Below the pieces are notes generated by a model. That model was not told where the DNA came from and made no database searches. It saw only the letters and a list, made by a program, of their open reading frames with translations. A stretch of DNA of 49,270 nucleotides from Candidatus Parabeggiatoa sp. nov. 2 (GTDB lineage: Bacteria > Pseudomonadota > Gammaproteobacteria > Beggiatoales > Beggiatoaceae). Below are positions 8,631 through 17,481 of this stretch, piece after piece. The stretch's first letter is position 1, and every line of letters begins with the position of its first letter. Made by a program: the position numbers and the translations under genes. The stretch covers positions 1 to 49,270 of the forward strand of contig NBMI01000163.1 in assembly GCA_002085445.1 (NCBI GenBank). The letters run 5' to 3'.

Positions 8631-9850
8631 TAGGCAAATGAAAAATGAAAAATGAAAAATGGGCAGTGGGTAATAATGAAAAATGAAAAATGAAAAATGA
8701 AAAATGGGTAAGCATGAAAATGGGTAGTGGCTAATAATTAAAAATGAAAAATGTTTCCGGCAAAAATTCCGACTTTATTATTAAAATCGGCTTTTTAAGT
8801 TGCAATGAAAAATGGGCCATGGGTAGTGGATCATGGGTAATTTCGGTGTTTATAATAATGCTCAACCCGTTATTGTTATTGTAAAACAGTCATTTAGGTA
8901 TTATAAAATCATCAGTCTAAAAATATATAACCCCCGTAAATTTTCTAACAATCGCGTTGTTAGTCTTATTAAAATGAAGACTTCTGATAGATAATAACTT
9001 CAATACCTTATTTTTAATAAATAACGGCGAAAATAGGCCGTGAACGACCTTCTTTAGAGCCGCGTGTTTTGGTTTTAACCATGAATAAAATAGGGTTTAA
9101 TATTATAACGACTAATCGATTAAATCATACGATATGCCGTTGCAAGTGAAAAAAAGTTTATTTAACGCTTATAAAACAGTGACTTATATTTTAAGAGTAC
9201 ACAAAAAAATTGTCAGACGCTTTGTCTCCCATGGCGCGGAGACTCGCCAAAATTGTCTCTAAATATTATAGGGAGTATTGCGTATTTTTTGCGACCGTTT
9301 CTGATTATGAATAATCAGAAACTTGAATAGGCTGATAGTAGTGCTACTGTGCCTTTTATAAAAACAGCTTTACCTCAAAAAATTGTGTGCAAAACTCTGA
9401 AGACTCAAGTAGGCGCTTTCTTGACATTTCATTTTTACAACAAAAGTCACAAGTACCCAACGATTTTGGATGACAGGATTTTCAAGATTTTTGATGACAG
9501 GATTTTTTATCTATTATACCCTGGGCGTTGCCCCAATGCCATTAAGTTAAGCTTTTCGGTGAGGGCAACCATAAAGGATTGCCCCTACGCGACATGACGG
9601 TTTGTAGGGGCAATCCCTTGTGGTTGCCCTTAACTTTTCCAGATATTAATATAGCCAGTGTACCTACCTGAATTACCCATTACCCAATGCGAATTAAGGA
9701 TTGAATTGAATCCTAAAAAATCAATGACTTATAAAAACGTCTTGATTGACAGTGATTTTATAAGTCTTTTTCAGGCTAAAGTTTCGCGGAGCGAAACTTT
9801 AGCCTGAAATGTTCATTCTTCATTCTTCATTCTTCATTCTTCATTTTTCA
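8631..9850. repeat. 1.2-kb repeat block splitting gspI from gspJ
   Basis: Starts with ATGAAAA heptamer tracts (about 8640-8705), then AT-rich unique sequence without a gene (about 8820-9460). A GATGACAGGATTTT direct repeat lies at about 9468-9506. The mini-element at 9534-9636 follows. After it come a left half of the TGCGAATTAAG element (from 9690), the AAAGTTTCG-CGGAG-CGAAACTTT hairpin (about 9779-9801), and four to five CATTCTT heptamers (about 9812-9850) that touch the gspI stop codon. Confidence 0.8.
9534..9636. mobile_element. MITE-like element, inverted copy of the one at 14642-14754
   Basis: Begins with the terminal sequence CAATGCCATTAAGTTAAG and contains two near-complementary arms, GGGCAACCATAAAGGATTG and CAATCCCTTGTGGTTGCCC. 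It matches the reverse complement of 14642-14754 with about one mismatch over 100 bases. The right terminus is about 10 bases short of a full inverted repeat. No coding capacity. Confidence 0.8.
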
Positions 9851-10237
9851 TTACCGCGCTGTGTCTAGTTTTACCAAGCGTACTGTGGTAAATTCTAAGC
9901 CCTTTTCGTCGTCACGTAGCGTGTAAGGCTCCAACGCCAGCCGCATGGGGCGCGTTTGACGTTCTGGTTTTTCTAACGGTTCATCGGTACTCAAGTCCAG
10001 ACTTTGTTTATACCGTTCAGGGAATTCGGGATAGTCTGGCTCTTCAAGCACTTGGGCAACGTTGACAGCCGAGCGTAAAAACACAGTCCGTTCTATGTCA
10101 TCCACCGCTTTAAAAGCCAAACGTTTGCTCGCCGCCAATAAACTAAATAGGGTGCCCAAAGCGATACCGACTATCGCCATTGCCACGAGGACTTCAAGCA
10201 AGGTAAAACCGGCTTGTTTAGTTTTCCTGTTCATCAT
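9851..10237 (-). CDS. gspI: Type II secretion minor pseudopilin GspI
   Basis: 128-residue pseudopilin with cleavage motif G-FTLLEVLVAMAIVGIAL (Glu+5) and a short periplasmic domain, the size and place of GspI. It overlaps the end of gspH by 20 bases (start 10237 inside gspH, which ends at 10218), so translation is probably coupled; two adjacent ATGs could serve. GspI nucleates the pseudopilus tip with GspJ and GspK. The TAA stop is followed immediately by TGAAAAATGAAGAATG-type heptamers, which begin the repeat block separating it from gspJ. Confidence 0.88.
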   Translation of the reverse strand: MMNRKTKQAGFTLLEVLVAMAIVGIALGTLFSLLAASKRLAFKAVDDIERTVFLRSAVNVAQVLEEPDYPEFPERYKQSLDLSTDEPLEKPERQTRPMRLALEPYTLRDDEKGLEFTTVRLVKLDTAR

Positions 10238-10703
10238 TAAAAATATCTGACTTAACTTTGCCCGTGATTGGATTGACGCTGATTTTGGCTTTATAGTCCA
10301 AATAAGTTAAGGTGAGTTCGCCGCCACTACTACCGCCTTCTGGATAGAAAGTGATTTTATAAACGGCCTCCTCTTCATCGCTGACTTCGCCGCCCCATTG
10401 CAAGGTGGCTCCGCGACTCACCCAACGTCCGGGCATCGCTCTCGTCATCGATTTACCGGCCGCCTCTTGTTTGCCTTCGTAAAAAGTAGCGACTTTCTGT
10501 TTGCCTTCCACAATGGCGGTGCGGCGGGCATATCTCAGCACCGCCATCGCTTCACGCACTTGCGCTTTGAGGAGGTTGGCTTGACCACTCGTGATGCGTG
10601 GAATAATCAGTGCTGCCGCCATGCCAATAATTACCATGACAACAATTATTTCCAGCAAAGTAAATCCAGAGACGCATCTGCGGTTGGGGCTTTGATAAAT
10701 CAT
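10218..10703 (-). CDS. gspH: Type II secretion minor pseudopilin GspH
   Basis: 161-residue pseudopilin: processing site before FTLLEIIVVMVIIGMAAAL, a hydrophobic helix, then a soluble domain with the GspH signature FYPEGGSSGGELTL near residues 120-133. GspH joins the main GspG pilus to the minor tip. The ATG start has GAGG about ten bases upstream. gspI overlaps its 3' end. A TGCGAATTAAG mini-element sits 18 bases upstream, between this gene and gspG, so the operon is stretched by about 720 bases at this junction. Confidence 0.92.
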   Translation of the reverse strand: MIYQSPNRRCVSGFTLLEIIVVMVIIGMAAALIIPRITSGQANLLKAQVREAMAVLRYARRTAIVEGKQKVATFYEGKQEAAGKSMTRAMPGRWVSRGATLQWGGEVSDEEEAVYKITFYPEGGSSGGELTLTYLDYKAKISVNPITGKVKSDIFNDEQEN

Positions 10704-10720
10704 AAAAGTACGCCTCTATA

Positions 10721-10828
10721 TGCGAATTAAGAATTAAAAATGAAAAATGTAGTTATAAAATAACTTTCAATCGACACGTTTTTATAAATCATTGATTTCA
10801 TAATATTTAATTCAACCCTTAATTCGCA
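10721..10828. mobile_element. MITE-like element, TGCGAATTAAG family
   Basis: Ends are TGCGAATTAAG and CTTAATTCGCA, an 11-bp perfect terminal inverted repeat; total about 108 bp. The interior contains AAAATGAAAAATG and TTTTTATAAATCATTGATTT, related to the other family members at 11015, 12053 and 20294. Too short to encode anything, so it would move only with a transposase supplied in trans. Confidence 0.8.
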
Positions 10829-11014
10829 TTCTATGCAAATCTATAGACATTGCCGAAAAATAAATTCACAAAATCGTGCTAAATATTTTCGGCTTAAGGC
10901 ATATAAATGCAAAAATACGCTCACTGTTCAGCCTCACCCTGGCCCCCTTCAGGGAAGGAATTTGGGGTAAGGGGTCAGATAAAGTGAAGTTATTTTTCTG
11001 AACATCTATATTTA

Positions 11015-11130
11015 TGCGAATTAAGGCTAAAATTGACTGATGTAAAATCAACAACTTATAAAACACGCCGACAGTGATTTCATAAGCCTTTGTTAATTTT
11101 TCATTTTTCAATTTTCATTCCTAATTCGCA
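11015..11130. mobile_element. MITE-like element, TGCGAATTAAG family
   Basis: Ends TGCGAATTAAG and CTAATTCGCA enclose about 116 bp. The interior shares ACTTATAAAACACG and TTTCATAAG-type segments with the copies at 12053-12173 and 9690-9850. Confidence 0.78.
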
Positions 11131-11184
11131 TCCCTCCCTCAAAAAAAGGGTATGTTGTGGCAACAGAGAAATGTCGTGTTTCCT

Positions 11185-11376
11185 GGGGTGGTGAAAATCA
11201 GGTTATTTTTGCCCAAAAACTGATCCCGTTTTTATTCCGCTTAGTAAAATTATTTAAAAAAAATAATTTAAATCTCATTTAAATCATTAATCATTAATCA
11301 TTAATCATTAATCATTAATCATTAATCATTAATCATTAATCATTAATCATTAATCATTAATCATTTTCACCACCCC
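11185..11376. mobile_element. MITE-like element with GGGGTGGTGAAAAT ends and internal heptamers
   Basis: Perfect 14-bp terminal inverted repeat GGGGTGGTGAAAAT / ATTTTCACCACCCC. The interior has AACTGATCCCGTTTTTATTCC and then about eleven tandem ATTAATC heptamers (about 11286-11364). A relative at 19184-19342 shares the ends and the AACTTGATCCCATTTTATTCC segment but has no heptamer tract, so the heptamers were gained or lost inside the element. Confidence 0.8.
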
Positions 11377-11425
11377 ACGTGTTTCCCCTCTCCTTCAATC
11401 CGGGGGCCAGGGTGAGGGATTGTTA

Positions 11426-11845
11426 TCACTCCCAATTGACAATATCGGCATTATTGCCTTCGCCCCCTTCATGACCATCTGCACCATAGGAAAAGAGATC
11501 ATAATCACGCTTATTACGCCCCGGGCGTCTGTATTGGTATGGATTACCCCAAGGATCTTTCAGTTGGCTGTTTTTCAAATAAGGGCCATCCCACGCCGGG
11601 CTGTTCGCCTTATTCTCAACCAAGTCTTCCAAACTGGAAGGAGATTTACGCATATCTAGCATATATGTCGCTATACGTGTTTCAATATTACTAATTTGCG
11701 CTGCCGCCGCATCGTGTTGTGCGCCGAAGAACTGTTTGTAAATATTTGGGGCCACTAACGCCGCTAACATGCCAATGATTGCCATCACAATCAATAGCTC
11801 AATTAGGGTAAACCCTCGTTGTTTACGAGACTTTCTATCTGACAT
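11426..11845 (-). CDS. gspG: Type II secretion major pseudopilin GspG
   Basis: 139-residue major pseudopilin. The prepilin peptidase site precedes FTLIELLIVMAIIGMLAALV (Glu+5). The periplasmic domain has the GspG features DPWGNPYQYR and a C-terminal Ca-binding-type segment (DLFSYGADGHEGGEGNNADI). Subunits stack into the pseudopilus that pushes substrates through the GspD secretin. The start ATG has CAGGAG eight bases upstream. It is first in the G-H-I-J series and is probably the most strongly expressed; the other Gsp components (C-F, K, M, D, E) are not in the window apart from GspL. Confidence 0.95.
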   Translation of the reverse strand: MSDRKSRKQRGFTLIELLIVMAIIGMLAALVAPNIYKQFFGAQHDAAAAQISNIETRIATYMLDMRKSPSSLEDLVENKANSPAWDGPYLKNSQLKDPWGNPYQYRRPGRNKRDYDLFSYGADGHEGGEGNNADIVNWE

Positions 11846-12363
11846 GATAAAACGCTCCTGTGTTGAAGTGTATCTGTAACAATTTATAGTACCTAAAATC
11901 CGTCAATAGGTGGATGTACTTTATTTTATTTTAGTTTATTATTTTAGAACATCAAGCCGATGTTAAAATATCTCAGAGACTCTTACTTGATTTATTATAT
12001 ACTGTACACCGTTATAAGGCGTTGCTCAATTTGTGACACTGCTAAGTATAAATGCGAATTAAGGATTGAATTGAATCATAAAAAATCAATGACTTATAAA
12101 AACGTCTTTATTGAAAGTCATTTTATAAGTATTTGTTCATTCTTCATTTTTAATTTTTAATTCTTAATTCGCATTATAAGTCCTCAAAACTTCGGAAAAC
12201 TTTGTGGCTTATGATAATGGAAATGACTTACACAAAGTCTGGTCACGTAAAATCAATACCTTACAGAGTTTTCCGAAATTTCAGTATAAGTCATTATTTA
12301 TATACATCATTTTTTAATTTTGATTAAAGTGTGCAACCCTCAACTCTATCCAAGGAGACGACG
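11846..12363. repeat. Divergent intergenic region with mini-element and palindrome
   Basis: Must hold the gspG promoter (minus) and the DUF2892 promoter (plus); no confident -35/-10 pair could be assigned. It contains the TGCGAATTAAG element at 12053-12173 and an inverted pair CTTCGGAAAACT (about 12190) / AGTTTTCCGAA (about 12270). The downstream gene has an AAGGAG site at about 12353. Confidence 0.6.
12053..12173. mobile_element. MITE-like element, TGCGAATTAAG family
   Basis: 121 bp with ends TGCGAATTAAG and CTTAATTCGCA (perfect 11-bp inverted repeat). The left interior GATTGAATTGAATC is shared with 9690-9720, and the right interior carries ATTCTTC/ATTTTTA heptamer-like units. This is the best-preserved copy. 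Confidence 0.82.
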
Positions 12364-12573
12364 ATGAAAGCCAATCTAGGTACGACTGATAGAATCATTC
12401 GAGTCATAGCCGGTTTAGCTATTATTGGGGCCGGTGTCTATTTTCAAAGTTGGTGGGGTGCGATTGGTGTCATACCGATCTTGACGGCCGCCATCGGCTA
12501 TTGCCCTCCCTATCATCTGTTAGGCATTTCAAGTTGTTGTACCACCAAAACCGAAGAAGCAAAAACGGAATAA
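12364..12573 (+). CDS. DUF2892 (YgaP-type) small inner-membrane protein
   Basis: 69-residue membrane protein of the DUF2892 family. It has an N-terminal amphipathic segment (LGTTDRIIRVIAGLAI), a first hydrophobic helix, QSWWGAIGVIPILTAAIGYCPPYHLLGI as the second, and a Cys pair near the end. The same module is the C-terminal part of E. coli YgaP, where it is fused to a rhodanese. Here it stands alone, with the start chosen at 12364 because AAGGAGACGACG precedes it. The function is unknown; in sulfur oxidisers such genes are common near sulfur-handling proteins, but none adjoins it here. Confidence 0.85.
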   Translation: MKANLGTTDRIIRVIAGLAIIGAGVYFQSWWGAIGVIPILTAAIGYCPPYHLLGISSCCTTKTEEAKTE

Positions 12574-13019
12574 TTGTAAACATTTTTCGCAATAGCGCAA
12601 AATAAAGCAGTAATCGAGGCTAAGTTATTAATTTTTCGTGATGAAAAGCGGCCTTTCTGCCGAATTTTGCGGTATTGCCATTTTTCCTTTCCTCATCCTA
12701 ACCCTCTCCTAAAGGGCTTACCTTTACCCACAAGTGTCCAAAATTAATCATTAATCATTAATCATTAATCATTAATCATTAATCATTAATTTTTATTCTA
12801 TTAAAACAATCACTTAACTAAAAAGTGAGTCATTCATTAACCAGTCACTTGACTTATTTTCAATAACATACCGACTTGTGGGTAAAGATTAGCCTAAAGG
12901 GAGAGGAGGCATGTCTTTTGATATATAGACATCCAGAAAAATGGTGGCCCGATTTAAACCTCTAAGGTTTTCAAAACCTTGGAGGTTTCTAGGACAAAAC
13001 TTATCTGGATGACCATAAC
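12574..13019. repeat. Mini-element and hairpin upstream of gspL
   Basis: A MITE-like element lies at about 12725-12886 with ends TACCCACAAGT and ACTTGTGGGTA, holding about six ATTAATC heptamers (12746-12788). An inverted copy of its left part is at about 16060-16180. Then comes a hairpin CCTCTAAGGTTTT-CAAAACCTTGGAGG (about 12958-12985) flanked by ATCCAGA and TCTGGAT arms just before the gspL start; similar arms occur near 6380. Confidence 0.72.
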
Positions 13020-14249
13020 ATGCGTACTTCCTTATTAATTCGCCTACACGGTGATGCCAATCAGCAAGTCAGTTGGGCAACGTTTGACACCGCCGGGCAT
13101 GTCGTAGAAAGCGCGATACATGTCCCACTAGACACCATTCCGCGTCACCCTCGCCCTCCGCTCGTCCTCATTCCCGGCACCGATGTGGTATTAACACAAG
13201 CGGACATTCCCAGCAAACAGTGGAAAAGAATTGTCCAAGCCGTGCCCTACGCGTTGGAAGAGCAATTGGCAGAAGATGTGGAGAAATTGCACTTTGCGCT
13301 CGGCAAACGGGAACCGTTATCGGGCGACATCGCCGTTGCCGTGATTGCGCGTGCCCAAATGGATAGCTATTGGCAACAATTAAGTGCTGTAGGCCTCACG
13401 CCAACGAGGCTAATACCGGATATTCTGGCCGTGCCCAAACTGGCCGACGGCTGGGGCGTATTATATTTTGATGAAGTGGTGTTAGTGCGTACCGGCCCAC
13501 AGGCGGGCTTTGCTATTGAATCGGACTGTCTCGGCGCCGCCTTGCAAATGGCTTTGATTGAACATGAGAATGTGCCGCCACAACAAATTGTGGTATTCAG
13601 CGGCACGGAGCCGACGACGGCGTTGACTGAGTTACATGCGTTGGGCATTCCCGTCACTGTCGAAACGCATGAACAAGGTGTGTTGGGTTGGCTGGCGCAA
13701 GGCGTGATTGAAAATAAGCCTTTGAATTTATTGCAAGGTGGCTATCGGCCTCAAGATAAAGTGGCAACCTATTTGCGTCCGTGGCGACTAACGGCGGCGT
13801 TATTGATATTATGGGGCGGATTGTCTGTTGCAAAGCAATGGGCCGAATATCAGCAACTGAGCCAGCAGCGTCAAGCGTTGAACGCGCAGATTGAAAAAAT
13901 TTATCGTGATACATTTCCACAAGCGAGTAAAATCGTCAATCCGCGTGTACAAATGGCGCAAAAATTAAAGACGTTACGTGCCCAACAAAACCGTACTACG
14001 CAAGAAGATGATTTTCTCGTTTTATTAAACAAAATAAGTACGCCGCTTGCACGCACGCCCGGTTTTAATCTTAAGCGTATTGATTACCGTCAAGGGCGTT
14101 TTGATATACAATTCACGGTGGCGAACTTGCAAGCTTTAGAATACCTAAAGCAACGCTTGAGTCGCTTGGGCTTAACGGTGGAAATACAATCCGCTATCAG
14201 TCGTCATAAGCAAGTTGAGAGTCGTTTACGAATTTACAAAAAACGTTAG
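13020..14249 (+). CDS. gspL: Type II secretion assembly-platform protein GspL
   Basis: 409-residue bitopic protein. The cytoplasmic N-terminal part (about 1-245) is the actin-like GspL domain that contacts the GspE ATPase (DVVLTQADIPSKQWKRI, then AVPYALEEQLAEDVEKLHF). One transmembrane segment (about 250-268, TAALLILWGGLSVA) is followed by a coiled-coil linker and a periplasmic ferredoxin-like domain (about 335-405). Normally gspM follows and gspK precedes; neither is present and repeats fill both sides. It is on the strand opposite gspG-J. The ATG at 13020 has no strong ribosome site upstream. Confidence 0.92.
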   Translation: MRTSLLIRLHGDANQQVSWATFDTAGHVVESAIHVPLDTIPRHPRPPLVLIPGTDVVLTQADIPSKQWKRIVQAVPYALEEQLAEDVEKLHFALGKREPLSGDIAVAVIARAQMDSYWQQLSAVGLTPTRLIPDILAVPKLADGWGVLYFDEVVLVRTGPQAGFAIESDCLGAALQMALIEHENVPPQQIVVFSGTEPTTALTELHALGIPVTVETHEQGVLGWLAQGVIENKPLNLLQGGYRPQDKVATYLRPWRLTAALLILWGGLSVAKQWAEYQQLSQQRQALNAQIEKIYRDTFPQASKIVNPRVQMAQKLKTLRAQQNRTTQEDDFLVLLNKISTPLARTPGFNLKRIDYRQGRFDIQFTVANLQALEYLKQRLSRLGLTVEIQSAISRHKQVESRLRIYKKR

Positions 14250-14943
14250 ATTCTGAAAAATGGCTCAAGTACAACGGATTTTAGGAATAAACGGATTTTT
14301 AGGATTTGAAACTTATAACAATTCGTTTATCCGCGTAATTAGTTGTACTATGAGTCTTTTGGATACCGGGTGCATTCCCAAAAGTACAACGGATACGCGA
14401 AATAAACGGATAAAAGAGCATTAATTTTTAATAAATCCCCAACGTGGGGCCTACCCGCTAAAATCCATAAAAATCAATTAATTAAAAACTTATGTATAAG
14501 AACGAGGGTTTTCTTAAGGCTATTCACTAGGACTCACTAATTCGTTTATCCGCGCTTGTGTAGTTGTACTATGAGAAATGAATAACAATTCGTTTATCCG
14601 CGTAATTCGTTGTACTATGAGTATTCACTGGAGGCCCCTTCCAATGCCATTAAGTTAAGGGCAACCACAAGGGATTGCCCCTACAAATCGTCATGTCGCG
14701 TAGGGGCAATCCTTTATGGTTGCCCTCACCGAAAAGCTTAACTTAATGGCATTGAGGCCCCTTCGGGGTTGGGGCGGTTTTCCCCTCCTTTCCCCAGGTT
14801 TCACCCTCATCCTTATACATAAGTTTTTAAAGTTATAATTTATCCGTTTCGGAACGCGTATCCGTTGTACTTGTTAGGAATGCACCTAGTGCAAAGTATA
14901 TTTACCCTCGGTGATTTTATTACCAAAGCACAAAGGAATCATC
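14250..14943. repeat. Bipartite repeats and a perfect MITE-like element
   Basis: Contains several copies of the GTACAACGAATT/GTACAACGGATT bipartite repeat in both orientations (about 14270-14305, 14322-14352, 14391-14425, 14540-14572, 14583-14615, 14835-14865) and the mini-element at 14642-14754. The YeiH-type gene's ribosome site (AAAGGAATC) is at the right end. No gene is supported. Confidence 0.78.
14642..14754. mobile_element. MITE-like element with 18-bp perfect inverted ends
   Basis: 113 bp. CAATGCCATTAAGTTAAG at the left is perfectly complementary to CTTAACTTAATGGCATTG at the right. The inner arms GGGCAACCACAAGGGATTG and CAATCCTTTATGGTTGCCC also pair, so the whole element can fold into one long hairpin. 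The copy at 9534-9636 is in reverse orientation. Related single arms are at 27497-27610 and 36188-36230. Confidence 0.85.
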
Positions 14944-16011
14944 ATGTCATTTTTTACTAAAGAAAACTGGAAAAACACGTTAAATGGCGTGTGGTTTGTC
15001 GCACTTTTCGCCATGTCGGCGATTTATTTGGCTCAATTCCCCATTTTCAAAAACTTGGGAATTCACACCCTAATCATTGCCATCGTTCTTGGCATGATTT
15101 ACGGCAATTTTCTTAAAAGCCATTTCCCAGAGTCATGGACACCGGGAATTACCTTTTCCGCTAAACTCATCTTGAGAGGTGCTATTATCTTATATGGGTT
15201 TAGACTCACCTTCCAACAAATTTTCGCCGTTGGCGTGTCGGGTTTAACTGTCGATTTAATTATGGTGGTATCGACGTTTTTGATTGGTTCCTTTGTGGCA
15301 ATCAAGTTGCTGAAACTGGACAAACAGACTTCATTTTTAACCGCCTCCGGCGCTTCCATTTGTGGAGCAGCGGCAGTGCTTGCCACTGAACCGGTTGTCA
15401 AGGCGGAAGCGCATAAGAGTGCCATTGCCGTCTCAACAGTCGTGTTATTTGGCACCATTTCCATGTTTTTATATCCCATCCTTTATAATTCGGGACTTCT
15501 ACCCAATATGGATCTCGCGGCTTACGGCATTTATGTCGGTGCCACCGTTCACGAAGTTGCCCATGTGGTTGGTGCTGGCGTGTCATGTGGCATGGCATCT
15601 TGTGATACTTCGGTTGTCATCAAAATGGGACGAGTTATTTTGTTAATCCCATTTCTTTTAATATTGGGATGGTATTTGACAAAAAGTTCAGCAGAAGGCG
15701 AGAAGGGCACAACCAAACTGGTTATCCCTTGGTTTGCCATTGGATTTCTTGCCGTCGCTGGCTTTAATTCACTTGAGCTCTTGCCAAAAAATGTCGTTGA
15801 TACAATTATCGAACTCGATAACTTTATGTTGGCAATGGCGATGGCGGCACTTGGACTTTCGACAAACTTCGCCAAATTCAAAGAGGTTGGCATGAAACCG
15901 ATTTATGCGGCGTTAACGATGTTTATTTGGCTCTTGGTTGGCGGATATTTTATCACCATGGGAGTAACGTCTCTATTCGGGAGTGGTGGACACGCTTTTG
16001 GTGTTGGTTAG
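14944..16011 (+). CDS. YeiH-family (UPF0324) membrane transporter
   Basis: 355-residue integral membrane protein of the YeiH/UPF0324 family, annotated elsewhere as putative sulfate exporter. About ten hydrophobic helices are visible. Family signatures: GASICGAAAVLATEPVV (around 132-150), KSAIAVSTVVLFGTISMFLYP, and VGATVHEVAHVVGAG (around 196-210). I chose ATG 14944 because AAAGGAATCATC precedes it; the 11 residues upstream from 14911 are not family-like. It could export sulfate or sulfite made by sulfur oxidation, but the substrate is not proven for the family. Single gene, flanked by repeats. Confidence 0.85.
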   Translation: MSFFTKENWKNTLNGVWFVALFAMSAIYLAQFPIFKNLGIHTLIIAIVLGMIYGNFLKSHFPESWTPGITFSAKLILRGAIILYGFRLTFQQIFAVGVSGLTVDLIMVVSTFLIGSFVAIKLLKLDKQTSFLTASGASICGAAAVLATEPVVKAEAHKSAIAVSTVVLFGTISMFLYPILYNSGLLPNMDLAAYGIYVGATVHEVAHVVGAGVSCGMASCDTSVVIKMGRVILLIPFLLILGWYLTKSSAEGEKGTTKLVIPWFAIGFLAVAGFNSLELLPKNVVDTIIELDNFMLAMAMAALGLSTNFAKFKEVGMKPIYAALTMFIWLLVGGYFITMGVTSLFGSGGHAFGVG

Positions 16012-16292
16012 TTTTTTCGCCCTTAGCTCAATCTGTCATCGTTAGACATAATTTTGTGTTTAGTTAAGTGATTGTTTTAATAGAATAATAAATAATGATT
16101 AATGATTAATGATTAATGATTAATGATTAATGATTAATTTTGAACAGTTGTGGGTAAAGCTAAGCCTCAAGGGAGAGGGAATCCTGTTATACGGAACGTT
16201 TTGATAATCGGTGAAAATGACAACAGGCAAACTTTTAAGATAATAGCAAAAGCGTGAACCAATGACTTATTCGCCATTTACCATTCCTAGTT
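16012..16292. repeat. Heptamer-bearing mini-element, inverted copy of 12725 element
   Basis: About 16060-16185 reads as the reverse complement of the left and middle part of the 12725-12886 element: AAGTGATTGTTTTAATAGAA, five to six TTAATGA heptamers (16095-16137), then GTTGTGGGTAAAGC. A copy of the ATACGGAACGT motif lies at 16189-16199. No gene. Confidence 0.72.
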
Positions 16293-16838
16293 ATGAAATC
16301 CAATTATCTTCACTTTTTAATTTGGGCATTGATTCTTATTGCCGGTGTTGTGGGTTATCAATATTACCGGCATAACTATACACCAGTATCGCTGCCCGGA
16401 TTGCCAGAACCTAAACCTAATGAGCGTCGTCCCGATTTCAGTCTTGTCGATATAACCGGGCAAATGCGTCATAATGCACAATGGGATGGTAAAGTGGTGG
16501 TGGTGAATTTTTGGGGAACTTGGTGTCGGGCTTGTCTTAAATAAATTCCCACCTTTATCAAATTGCAAAATGAGTATGCCGAACAAGGTGTGCAGTTTAT
16601 TGGCATCGCTGTGCGTGATGATCTTGATTCCGTCAAACGTTTTGCGAAAGAGGTGAGCATTAATTACCCATTGTTAGTCGATACAGAACAAGCCCCGGTT
16701 TTAGCAAAAGCTTTTGGTAATAGGATTGAGGCATTGCCGTTTACGGTAGTGGTTGATCGGAAGTGTAATATTGTCTCGCGGTTTGCCGGTGAAATGAATG
16801 AGCGGGCCGCTAAAAAAGCTTTTGTGCCGTTTTTGTAG
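16293..16838 (+). pseudogene. TlpA-like membrane-anchored thioredoxin with in-frame TAA
   Basis: The reading frame encodes a TlpA/ResA-like periplasmic thiol-disulfide protein: a membrane anchor (residues 7-24), a linker with RRPDFSLVDITG, then VVVVNFWGTWCRACLK with the CxxC active site. The next codon is TAA (16542-16544), after which the same frame continues with IPTFIKLQNEYAEQGVQFIG, NYPLLVDT and ALPFTVVVDR to a natural stop at 16836-16838. The expected sequence is CxxCxxEIP, so one GAA-to-TAA change explains the break. No indel is needed. It may be a recent null mutation, a sequencing error, or (unlikely) readthrough. The final stop overlaps the first base of a tandem repeat array. Confidence 0.88.
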
Positions 16839-17185
16839 CAATAACTACAAGGATTCGTTATAAAAAATGATTTTAACGCAATAACTACAAGGATTCGTTA
16901 TAAAAACGGATTTTAAAAACGCAATAACTACAAGGATTCGTTATAAAAACGGATTTTAACGCAATAACTACAAGGATTCGTTATAAAAACGGATTTTAAA
17001 AACGCAATAACTACAAGGATTCGTTATAAAAACGGATTTTAAAAACGCAATAACTACAAGGATTCGTTATAAAAACGGATTTATAAAAAAGGATTGCTGG
17101 TATCTGTCTAATGCATTAAATATAGAGCTTTTTGCAATGATAAATTCGTTATTATAAATCCCTTATTATATACAATCCCTGTAGG
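16838..17185. repeat. Six-copy tandem array derived from one end of an ACTACAAGGATT element
   Basis: Six tandem units begin GCAATAACTACAAGGATTCG at 16838, 16878, 16921, 16961, 17004 and 17047 (periods 40, 43, 40, 43, 43). Each ends in ACGGATTTT with AAC or AAAAAC. Near 17150-17185 lies the opposite-orientation end TTATATACAATCCCTGTAGG. So this looks like a mini-element whose left end was amplified. It has no unique spacers. Confidence 0.85.
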
Positions 17186-17481
17186 TAGAGAGCCTCTTGC
17201 AAAACTCATCAAAAATGGCTCGTCGCTAAACGAAGTCATTCGCTTACAGAAGTTGGCGAAAATAGTTTTGCAAGTAACTCATTAATATATTAATTTTAAC
17301 TTTTCATGAGTATATTAGCGGCTTTAACTCAATCCTTGTCGTTATACGGAACGTACTTTAAAACTGTGAAAATTTAAAAACGAGTGAGTGATTGAATTAT
17401 TTATAAAATGACTCATTTACAAACAACAGATTCATTGTTCATTTTTCAGGATTCATTTATTTCCCATCTAGGAGGAAAAAT
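17186..17481. other. Upstream region of the GltD/ferredoxin fusion gene
   Basis: About 300 bases of AT-rich sequence with a TATACGGAACGTACTTT motif at 17343-17359 and a strong ribosome site AGGAGGAAAAAT just before the ATG at 17482. No other gene or confident promoter was identified. Confidence 0.45.

Larger units (their letters stand above)
10704..11425. repeat. Repeat block between gspG and gspH with three mini-elements
   Basis: Holds two TGCGAATTAAG elements (10721-10828 and 11015-11130) and one GGGGTGGTG element (11185-11376), listed separately. Between them is a short stretch reading like a degenerate hairpin repeat (CTCACCCTGGCCCCC near 10931). No gene is supported. Confidence 0.8.

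Noticed and set aside
9349..9597. 82-codon open frame upstream of gspI on the other strand
   Set aside because: Runs through a GATGACAGGATTTT repeat and into the mini-element; no family.
16838..17090. CRISPR-like regular array
   Set aside because: Units are contiguous tandem repeats of 40/43 bases with no unique spacers, and no cas genes are present.
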